DNA of 64,000 bases, from the NCBI RefSeq assembly GCF_905475465.1, contig NC_062247.1:11346001-11410000 (forward strand), read 5' to 3'. This document shows positions 12,031 through 23,500 of this stretch, piece after piece. The translations under genes were made by a program, and so were the position numbers. The stretch comes from Pieris napi. Lineage: Eukaryota; Arthropoda; Insecta; Lepidoptera; Pieridae. Position 1 is the stretch's first letter. The number at the start of each line of letters is the position of its first letter. The notes beneath the pieces are model-generated. The model made no database searches. It saw only the letters and a list, made by a program, of their open reading frames with translations, and had not been told where the DNA came from.

Positions 12031-12779
12031 TAAGATACATTGAATATCTTTGTGTTAGCTGCCATTAGGACCTTTACCTTGAAGTTATCACCTGCCAAAT
12101 TTATCAAAAAAAGCTATATTTAAGTAGCTAAGAACATAATATTTCTATATTACATAACATATTCCTTTTACATTCATTTTATAACCATTACTCACGGTAA
12201 TTATAAAGTATTATAAATACCTACTGTCAGTGAGAAGTCAGCCTATGTGTTCCTATGTATTAAATAATGCAGCTGATACTTCCTAACACATTATTTAATC
12301 AATGGTTACTTAAGATGCTTAGAATAGGTTTCATGACATCATCACAGTGGTTATATATCTAAAGCCGTTTACTTTCGTTCAATATTAAATTACAATAAGA
12401 TTCTTTCGACTTCGACTGACAGTTTTGCAAGGTCCTCTTCCTGATTTACCCTTAACCATCTTAACAACTACCCTGTCCGATAAGTCATATATGAGTCACA
12501 GGAACGTTTTGGGATAAGTTCATGAGTCACAGGTGACTCATTTCTCCATACAGATTAAGGCACATCTTTGTTATGAACCTGGATGTATGGCAATAAACCT
12601 AAAGTTTTCAATTAAAAAAAAAAACAAATAATCCTAATAAGAACATGCAATAAATAAAACTCAAGTAAGTACTAAAAGCAATGTTTTATTCAAATAAAAG
12701 TTTTATAAAATAAACTGTGTAATGTAACATATTCCCACTAATCGATACATAGAATATTTATACATAAGAAAAAATAACA
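12031..12779. other. Shared spacer upstream of B1
   Basis: Conserved with 28915-29480 and 43800-44370 (for example GAGTCACAGGTGACTCATTT). No coding or RNA feature recognised. Confidence 0.5.
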
Positions 12780-13077
12780 AAATCAAGCATGTTTCTCATT
12801 ATAACATTCTGAGCACAAAGATTTTTTACACTTTTCACTCAGTGTGTACTTGCTTCGCTTGACGAGTAACTAATCTCTCATTTTTCAATTTTACATAACA
12901 CCCATTGCAACGTTGAAAATATTTCGAGGAAATTCTTGCAGAGAATGTCCTGAATTACTTGAAGGAGCAATTGAAGTTCCTGAGCTTGTGCGCTCAATCA
13001 TAGCTTTGTTGCTCAGTTAGCCCGCAACGAAAGTCATAATAAATCATTGACCGAAAATGTTCTCGAGTTGGGTTCAT
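12780..13077 (-). mobile_element. Mariner (SETMAR-type) transposase N-terminal relic, upstream of B1
   Basis: Minus strand reads EHFRSMIYYDFRCGLTEQQS, the helix-turn-helix start of a mariner transposase, then degenerate sequence ending CNGCYVKLKNERLVTRQASK. Copies at 29480-29785 and 44370-44800. Confidence 0.55.
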
Positions 13078-13600
13078 TTTCACGCGTAACAAGAGTTTTA
13101 TATTTTCCGCCACACTTCACAAAAACAAATGACAATTGAATGCAATATACATTAGGTTACCAAAGAATTCTAAAATTGAAATTCAAAAAAGTTTTCATTA
13201 GCAATGTTTCCAACTGGCCAGTTCTAAGCATTTTCAGTGTTACCCACGTACTAAAGATATAGCCAAAGATGGAATACATGGAAATTACAAGGTTGAACTT
13301 CGCAACCTTGAAATCGTGTGGAGTAAAATCTTAATATTAAAATCAGGTTCGCTGTTACAGAGTACTTATTATGTTGCTGCTATCAGAGATTCACGCCTAT
13401 TATTTGCATTATACCCAATTATACCGGTCAAACAATAAGCATGAAATTTTTGTTATTTTATGCTATATAAAAATATAGATATAGGTAAAAAAATAATAGA
13501 ACTTGGTCTCAACAGGTTCTATTATTTTTTTTTAATTTTATAACTTCTAAAAATATTCTTCAGCACCAAAATATGAAGATTCAATTCTATTGTACATGTT
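13078..13600. other. Spacer upstream of B1
   Basis: Shared with 44810-45240 and deleted before A2. Contains the short inverted repeat AAGGTTGAACTTCGCAACCTT. No gene seen. Confidence 0.5.
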
Positions 13601-13639
13601 AAACACAGTTATCATTTTTGATGAACCTGGTCCATTTTC

Positions 13640-14335
13640 ACCACCATATTGATTCTAACGGAGACCAAGATACTTCCCTCGTCTGTGGAACATTTGCACT
13701 ATCCAGGCTATTGTTTTGAGCATAACTCGACTCCCTTCTGTCTCTTTCGCCTGCTGAAGTCGTTATACTGGGTGATTTCAATGCCCCTTCATTCTGAGTG
13801 GTTGAATTCTCGTACGACCGACTATTCGGTAAGAGGCTTCCATAATTTCGCCTACGCGAATACCAGACCGAGCTGACCATCAGCCTTCGCTATTAGATCT
13901 TATGCTGACTTCTCATCCAGGCTTCTATGAGGTTACTGTGGATGCCCCAATGGGGTCCTCCGACCACTGCTTGGTGCCTACCGTTATGGCAATTAGACGT
14001 CGAACACTCCCGCAGTTTTCGGAATGCTGTCGTGTCTGGCATTACAAATCGCCCAATTGGGATGACATGCGTTATTTCTTTGCAGCATACCCATGGTCAC
14101 AAGTCTGCTTCAAGGGTCTTGACGCCAGCGCTGAGTCTGTCGCGGATGTGGTACTACAAGCAATGGAACTCTATATCCCATACTCTGTGGTTCCCATTCG
14201 TGGTAAATCTCGGCCATGGTTCGGTAATTCTTGCAGAGAGGCTTCCCGTCTTAAGCAAGAGCTCTATAAAAACTGGGCTCACACAGTGGATATAAAGGAT
14301 CTGTCCATAAAAAGAAATTTAACGCGGCTACCATT
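13640..14335 (+). mobile_element. Non-LTR endonuclease relic abutting serpin B1 promoter
   Basis: Frames combine to LSPAEVVILGDFNAP, LLDLMLTSHPGFYEVTVDAP, GSSDHCLV, then VWHYKSPNWDDMRYFFAAYP and ELYIPYSVVPIRGKSRPWF: the C-terminal part (GDFNxH and SDH motifs) of a retrotransposon endonuclease plus linker. It ends about 180 bp before the serpin start codon. Frameshifts present. Confidence 0.75.
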
Positions 14336-14440
14336 GCCGTGACTACACGCGCGCAGCTCGCAAACTGCTCGCGAGCTGCACAATCGCGGCATATTCGCCA
14401 GATGTGGACGCACCCTATGAATTATTATCAAGCATTGACA

Positions 14441-14450
14441 TATATTTAAG
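14441..14450 (+). promoter_or_regulatory. TATA-like box of serpin B1
   Basis: TATATTTAAG lies 73 bp before the start codon, which would place transcription start near 14470 and give a 5' UTR of about 40 nt. The same box at the same spacing precedes A2 and B2. It sits just downstream of a retrotransposon endonuclease remnant. The start site is inferred, not seen. Confidence 0.5.
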
Positions 14451-14513
14451 GAGAGTAAACCTTTGTACAACAGATTAGAGTGTGGCCGGAAAGAGGACGG
14501 ATCGACTGGCATT

Positions 14514-17500
14514 ATGAAGCTCGCTTTATTTTATTGTAAGTAATTTTTTCTATTTAAATACTAATAACATATATTTAGTATTTTTGGTTCAATTAACACC
14601 GAATAGTTTTAAGTTTATTTTTTTTTGTATTGAAGTGAAGCTTTTGTGAAAAAAAAATTACCGGCACATTTTTCGGTTAAGCGTCACAGTTTTCCGTTAC
14701 GCGTTATCTTTTTCTTGTCCCGACCATGGTTGATTCGAAGACATTAAAAGCCATATATATATATATTTATATTACAATTAATGAAATTCTGTTATAATCT
14801 TAGTAGTAATACGGTAAAATGAAATAATTTTATTATTTGTATTCATGTCTATGATAATAAAGCCTTTTGGTAAACTTTATTTAACTTAAATTTCTCTAAA
14901 GTTGCATACCTATAGTAGATCATTTTTCGAAAAATAAGGTGATAAAGAAGTTTCACTTCTTAAGTGTGTACACTAGCACACATTTTTATTTTAGATTAAG
15001 TGTTTATGCACTTCTTGCACTTTATCCACTATATTTCCTTTTATTATATTTCTTACACTTGAAGGAATTAGGTAGGTTTCCCAGACTCCGAAGATCAGTT
15101 ATAATATGACTCCTGGAAGAACAATGTCAAGTGTTATATGTTCAATACCCTGAATTAATAGCCATTGAAGCGACAATTATAAAACCTTTTTTTTAAACCA
15201 TTTTTTTTTCAACTCTTTAGTTTTTTAGGAAGTACTGTAGTTTAGCCCTTCAGGCCCCAAGATTAGAAATTGTTTTTTTTTATGTTTTCTGTACTTCTAG
15301 TTTATTTATAATATATTAAGCAATAATAATAAAAACAAAAAAATATCTGTCACACTATTTTAACTAAACCATAAAAATCTTGCTTCAAATGTACGTCTAA
15401 TTAACGCTCCTTTTTAATATTTAATTTCTAACATAGCTTTTAACTTTAATTTACCAGTTGACCTGTGTTATCCAAAATTGAAATGAACTAAATATTGAGT
15501 GTTAAAATTCGCTAATATTTTTCAGTGTTTTCTGTGGCCGCCGTCACAATCGCCGTGAATGTGCCGACAGACCTCAAAAGCGGTAATGATGCGTTTACAT
15601 CGAGAATGTTTTATGTGAGTATTTTATATATCTATATAATCTATTACAAAAATAAATTATGTATTTTCATAATAATTCATTTATGTATTAAAGAACGCAA
15701 CATCATAATTAACAGTATTTATGTTACAAGAAAATTAAAGAAATGTGTTTAAATGTAAATGTGAATTAAAATTATGTAGTAGGCTATTACTATTATCATT
15801 TCGTTAAGTGCAATAAATATACTGAAAAACTACTGAACTCTGAGAAAATATTATAAAAAATAAATGTCTAGTGAATTATAAAATTCTACTTGTAAATTAG
15901 CATACATTTTCCAGTCAAATCACCTAATGAGTAAAATGCATAACTCAGATAACAGTTATGGGTTTTGAAATTTCTACGTCTGTGTAATTGATAATTATGC
16001 TTTTCTACTGTAATATCTTGAATTAAACATTTAAATAAAGCTTTTAATAGTTCGATCCTGGCTCATCAGTGTGCTTTAAATAATAGAGGATTTTTTTACT
16101 TTATATCAACTACTCGTGACAACAACAGATTATAAACGAAATAATGACATGTTAATTGCTATGTAACGAATGAATGCAATTTAAAAGTCGAATAGAGTGC
16201 CTACGTCTGTCTATACTCTCGGGGCGTAACTCCGACGATTTAGAAACTCGCCATGCTTATAAAGCTAAGCTAAGAAAGTCTGAGTGAGCAAAATCAGTCA
16301 TCTTATACTCTAAATGATTCTTATAAAAGAGAATATAAGCAAAATGTCGAAATAATTATTAGCATTGACAATAATATTACAACAACATATTATATACCCC
16401 CACACACAGCTTTTTGTTGAAAAAATTTGGGGAAGTTGTTGTAAACAGTTTAAAAAAAATCAAAATTGTAATTTAAAATATTTTTTTTATTGAAGTTATA
16501 CTTCTTTAGGCGCCTTATAAAAATTTGATGAGAGTGAAATTTTACGATGCGCGCGCACCGTGCCACAAAATTAACAGAATGAAGTTGCCCACGGAAGATG
16601 CGACGGCATTGGACATAATTTAAAACAACATTCGAATAATAATAAAATTTATGTTACACTTAATGTAAGAGAATAATAATAAATATTTATTTATTTAAAT
16701 TTTCAAATGTAAACTGAACTTTAGTAACTATAATGACTCCTTTTCGAGTCTTTGATAATTTAATTAAAATTAATTATTTGCGTGCAATCAAAAACTATTT
16801 TTAATAATGCCAAAGAAGTATAACTTAAGAAGTTATACTACTTTGGCGCGCGTAAATAAGTACACGCACCCTTTTTTTTAATTTGTTCTGGAAACCCTGA
16901 CACGGTTTTTTTTACTTAAAAGGGTTTCCAAATCTAACACATTGTAATGCATTGTTATAATAAATAAACACACTTTTTTCATTTCGTACCTCATACTAGC
17001 TTCAATGTCTAAGATGTGTCAGTGATGTATTTTTAGAAGTCAATTAACTCCTATGACATGTCCTTGCAATTAAAACTAGCCATACCAACGAATTAATTAT
17101 ATAATAATCATATAATATATATCTTCTGCGAGGACGGTAATCATTTTTATAATAATAATTTTACAATATTATGTTAGATGTATGTATTACTATTTGATTA
17201 GTTGGAGTGTTGGCTCTGGCAACAACTGTTAATCCAGAGCAGAGAACGTTCAATCCCCGACTATGAAGTTAATCATCGTGAGGAAATCGGCATTTCTAAA
17301 ACGCAATAAATAAAAATAGGACCTAAAAATCGGCGAATTTTTTGGGATAGCTGACTTTTAAAGAAGAATGATCAAAAACAATCTATTGGATGTATTTTGT
17401 AATGAAATATATTTTTTAATTCAAAACTTGACCGAGAAGTCCATGATTTGATTTACAGCAAAACAATTAGTATTACGTGTAGCAAGGCATTAAAAGCTTG

Positions 17501-20500
17501 TTATGTATTATTATATGATCATGGAAAGGTGTAGACCGCAGACGTACCGCAAATAGAAAACATGTCGTGCAATCTTAAAATTTAATTATATGTAGTACTT
17601 AACTAGTGCATAGGCGTATATAGAGGGAGTTATGTGTTCCCCCAAGATGTTACCTGTGAATTTAAGATTTGACGCCTAAGAAAAATAACAGAGACAATAA
17701 TCTCCCCTTAGAAAATAACAGGCTCAGCCGAGCTCGTCTTTCAGTGTTTATAGTTCATAATTGAAGTAATAATACAAATCGAAAATAAATATTTTAATGT
17801 AGCCTTATTTTTATTATTAAAAATAAATATTGTCTGTTGTTTATATTTAAAGCTAGACAGCCAAACCAGCTGCCCACTGCAGTTTTTACAAACCAATTCG
17901 ACTTAGGTTCCTTCAAGAAAAGAGCGTATCAATTTTTTAAAGGCCGGCAACGCACTTGCTTCTGGAAATGTAAGTGTCCTTGGGCGGCGGCATCACTCAA
18001 CATCAGGTGGGCCTCCTGCCCGTTTGCCTATTATTAAAAAAAAAACTTCTTGAACGACTGACTATAACTATAAGCACTCGAAGCGTCGAGAAATGTAAAT
18101 AATGAAATAACGATTGCTTTGCAGTTTATTAACATACTAAATACGTTCTTTATAGGAAATAGTGAAGTATAATCCACAACAGAGTGTAGTGCTGTCAGGA
18201 TACTCTGTACTGACCCCATTGGCCCAGCTCGCCTTGGCCTCTGAGGGTGAATCGCACCACCAACTTTTGAAGGCCATTGGCATGCCCAACGATAATGCGG
18301 TAAGTGAAGGCTATTCGAGGGATTCAAGTTTCTTTTAATTATATATATTTTTTTAATTTATATAAGTTAAATATGTATGTTATATTGAGTCCACTTTTAA
18401 AGTATTTTTACTGTATTTTCTACAGTATAAGTAACAATCAATTCTAAAATATATGACTAAGTGAACATAAATTTAAAAATTAATTTAAAAAAAAAGTACA
18501 CTTCCATTTTTAGTTATTTCTAGTATTTTTTTATTTAAAATACTCAATCTCTTAACAATGCTGAAATTATACTAGAGTTAGTTAATGACCTTTCATTTTA
18601 AAGCTATTAATTTTATTGTAAGACAAATTCAATGCAGCTGCTTACAGCCATTAGTCGTGAATCATTAGAGTCATTTAACTTTTAAATTTTAAAATAAAAA
18701 ATTTAGGTCCAGAGAGATCTGGAACCCAAAAAGATTTTTCACGCCCTATGCTTATATCATTAACTAAACAAGCATAGCAAATGTACCGAAGTTCACAACA
18801 TCATAAGGTATAATATTTCTATTTACACGGTAGAACTCAGAAGGTTGAATGGTAAGAGGTCCTTAGGGTCGGCAGTAGATATGGGGGTAACACAGGGCTC
18901 AATTCTTGGCCCTTTCCTCTTTCTTGTTTATATAAATGATGTAACTTTTATGGTAGAGAAAAAACATTGGATAGTTTTGTTTGCTGATGTTATGTCCTTG
19001 ATTTTGAAAATCCAATCGATTTTTAGAAATTTTGACGATGTGAACAATGCTCTATCTTCGATTGTCCATTGGTTTAGTATGAATAACCTTCTACTTAATG
19101 CAAAAAAGACAAAATGCATTAAATTTTCTGTAAAAAATGCAAGGGTTATGGATACTAGACCAATTATAAACGATAAGGAATTGAATCTGGATGATACAAC
19201 TGTATTTCTTGGAATCACCATGGATGTGGTTCCCACATATTGACGGATTGGCGAAGAGACTTAGTTCTGCAGCCTACTCGGTCGCAGTCGATGTCGATAC
19301 AGCTACTTGTTTATTTTAGTTACTTTCATAGCTTAATGACTTATGACTTATGGGGTCATGCTGCTGATGTCGAAACTATTTTCACCCTGCCAAAGAGGGC
19401 TATTCGTTAGTTTTTAATAGTTAGTAATTATTTTTTGGGAAAAGGGATAGTCTTCTTTAATAAAATCCCAGAGGCTATTTTATCTCTGGCTTTCAATAAA
19501 TTTAAGAAATGTATTAAAGAAAAGCTGTGTAAAAAGGCATGTATCATATGTTCCATAGTAAACATATTTTTTTTTATTTTTTTTTTTATTTAATGCATCT
19601 TTCATCTCAAGAGTTAACGTTTTTTTATAAATGTTTCAGATAATAGCTGCGTTTTCAGAGGCCAAAAGAAACTTAAAAACCATAAATGGAGTGGAACTTA
19701 AAACAGCAAGTAAAATATACGTCACGTCCAAATCTGAAGTATATGAAAACTTTGCAACGACCATCCGTGACGTGTTTGATTCCGAATTCAAAAATGTAGA
19801 CTTTACTCAAGCACAGAAAACCGCTAACGAAATCAACGCTTGGGTAATAAATACATTTAACAACAATAATTTCAAAATTCTAAACTATTATTATTTAGAC
19901 ATAAATTTTTCTGCCATAGTATAGTTTAATAATTTTTTTTTTTATTTCTTTGAAACACCTTTTAATACGGGGTTTTCATTAATTTTTGTTTAGAATTGTA
20001 GTGCCTCTCTCTCTCTATCTCTCGTAGATTTTCTATACAGATTTGGCAGCTGTAGTGGTTAGATAATTGATTTTTCTGCCAGGACATATAGTCAGATTTT
20101 TATAAATTATTTTTAATTTTATATATATTTAATTAATAGATTTTTGTAAATGCAGGTAGCATTAGGCAGTCAGCCTAAAATCTTTTAATCCATACAAGTT
20201 TACAATGCAATTAAAATCGTTATCTCTTTGTGAATTTCATACAAAAATGGACATGTTGCAATTGGGTTAACACAAACATTAATTACAGGTTGAAGAACAA
20301 ACAAATAAAAAAATTAAAGATCTCGTTAACCCGTATTCCTTGAATGCCAATACTCATGCTGTTCTTGTCAACGCTATCTACTTTAAGGTAAAATAACATT
20401 TAAAATACGCAATTACTTTTAAATCATATTGTAAAGTTACAAAGAGGACAATCAGATACATATAAATATATGATGTAAAAACGAAGTATACGAGTGAAAA

Positions 20501-23500
20501 TGACATGAGTGCTTATAAAGACAGCGCTAACCAGATCCATGCAACTTCCTCACAATCAAGTAGCCCGCGATATCTCAGCAGACAACTCACGACAGGACTC
20601 TTTGTATTGAAGAAGTCGCATGGGTCCGCCAAGCTCGAATTTAACAACAATAGGAAATAAATTAACACAGCAAGGTTTCTAAAACGACTCGGCGAAAGGT
20701 CTCCATGGAGTGAACTGAAAATGTTCATCGAGTAATTTTTCATCACAGTTTTATTAGACCATGCACAGTCGTTTCCCGCCGTCTGTACGCTTCGATACTT
20801 CGATGACTTCTTTATGACAAATCCAATATGTATTTGACATACGAGATTAACACTAAGTCTCAACTGTGGCTTAACCCTTGGATCTTATGAAATATATATA
20901 TATATATAATAAAGGGTATTACCTATAAATATCGCCTATAAAGCCGAGGCGTTTCTTTTACGCGTTCACACATGACTATAATACCTTTAATTCTTTTCAC
21001 ATTTAATTATGTATTACGTTTATCAAAACCTTAACATAACAATGAAATATACAGTATTTAGAATTTTCTTAATCGACATAGTAATCATAAAAACTAATAA
21101 AAAGAAAATCAGAACAAATTTAAAAAGTTTGGTCCCTGTGGCAGTGTACCTTTAACGCTGGCAGCATTTCCTCGCTGTATTGCGATATTTATTCGTTGAG
21201 CGAGGAAAGCACCAGCTCTGGGGTCACCGGTATATATTTTATTTCACATTAATATAATAATAATAAAAAGTTAAATAATAATTTTCCTGTGTTATTTATA
21301 AAATATTTTGTCACAAGTAAATTTTAAGCTAAGAAAATAAAATATTTATAAAATAACTAGCGGACCCGACAGACATTGCCTATCTTAACTATGAATATTG
21401 ATTTCTAATTGGTATAATTAACTAAAAAAAATATTTAGGAAACAAAGTGTATATGATATAAGAACATTCTTTGTTTGTTTTTCTGGCGCGTATATTTTAG
21501 TTTTTTAGTTTTGTTGGTATTCCGCCACGAGAACAGAAGTATTTTATCAATATAATTAATTCATATGAATATTATCAATATAATAACTCCAATCGAAGCA
21601 TTTGTTTTAAACGATATTAATTTTTCTTAAATCCTATTGACGATATGTGCAGTACGCATTCTGTCAATGTTATGTCAAACGCCATAACGTTACATCAAAA
21701 AAGTTTGAAGTAAAAGCGCTATGCACTGAAAAAAAAAATTGCTATCGTAACATAAGTTAGGATTACTTAACCCTGGAAAGATAGTCTGCGTAAAATTTAC
21801 GCATGCGTTTTCGAATAATTGCTCTATCTTTCTAATTGGCGCGAATCCATAGCTGTGCGTTTAGGACTTTTCATTCGTGGTTGGGAGCTGCCGCGTGACG
21901 TATGTGTCAATAAGGTAAGTGCCACCGATTTTGAAATATAACGACCGCGTGAGTCAAAATTACGCATGATTATCTTTATCGTGACTTTTATGATTTTGGC
22001 TTATATGACAGTTTTAGTACTGTTTTAATACTTTATATTATAACTAATATTATAATTTCATTTTTAAAGATATTGAGGCAAATATATATCACAATGGGGA
22101 GTATCAATTGAAACCAACACGAAATCCTGGCCGCTCTTATGCAAAGTGATGACGAGCTTCCGTGTGAGGACACCGACAGTGAAGTAGCGGACCACGTTTA
22201 AAGTTTTCTTTTTTTTTAAGTAAAAATAAAGGAGTTTAAAAAATTATCTGCAGTATTAATTATTCTAATATATGTGTATATATAATAACATACAGTTCAT
22301 TAAAATAAACTATTAAACCTAGACCTACAACTAATTCAAATTCTTGCGTAAATTTTACGCATGATTATCTTTTCCGTATTACAAAATATGATTATCTTTC
22401 TAGGGTTAACATGGTGGTCAAGTTTTCTTAAATTATCTAATTTTCCGCGCAATTTTCTTAATTTTTCTTTCATAAGAACCTTTTCCTGACAATAATAAAC
22501 ACAACAAAAAGATAATTTTCTAAATCGGTCCAGCCGTTCACGCATGATGCCGTGACTAAGGGAAATAGGGATTCATTTTTATATATTTAGAAGATATTTT
22601 TAAGTTATAAATTCAACATTTATATATTTATTTAATTGGCAACAAGACAAAACTGTCAGCATATAGTGTTCTATTCAAAATAATAAGTTCCAAGCTGCTT
22701 CATAAAACCTAGGTACATATGTTATTTATCAAATTGTTTTTCATTATTTATTTAATGTTCTATAGGGTCTCTGGCAGAAGCCGTTCAACCATGGCAATAC
22801 ATACGACCAGGTGTTCCATATTACTAAAGAGAGATCAGTAACAGTTCCGATGATGTACCAAAAATCTTATTTCAATTACGTGGAGGTTCCAGAATTAGAC
22901 GCTAAGGTAAGGTTTAAAGTATAGAGTTTTATAACTCTTGTAGTTTGCAGATACCGTAAAACCTCTTGGATTAAATAACCAAGTGCAATAATAAGGATAG
23001 CGGGGAAGGATTGGAAAATAATGGCGAGGATGAGAGACAAATGGAAGAATTTGCAGGAGACCTTCACTCCGTAGGAGGTCGTGTTTTACTACTGTAACTG
23101 TAAACTGTCAAACATAACGACATGGGCTTAATGTAATTCTGATTATTAAGTACCCGAATACAGGCTGTTTTAAATTTAATTATTGAAGTAAAACTTCTTT
23201 AGGCGCGACTGATTTAAGTTCAGTTACTTGGTAATGTTCATTTAGGATAGCATTCACTCGTTTTATTTGATATTGATTCTTGTAATTATGTTATTATTAT
23301 TATCAAAATATGTGACTGAAATAATAAAATAATAAAATATATTTAAAATAATAAAATAAATATTTATAATGAAGTACAAGTAACATGTGACCAAATTAAA
23401 ATTCCACTAAAGAGGGGTAATTAAGGTTCCTATCCTAGCTTGCTTTTCTTTTGTTATAGATACGGCCAGTTTTTTCGTATGAATAATCTTTGTTAAGCAC

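Noticed and set aside
13902..14342. 146-codon open frame as a gene upstream of B1
   Set aside because: It matches the endonuclease part of non-LTR ORFs; homologous copies upstream of A2 and B2 are frameshifted.
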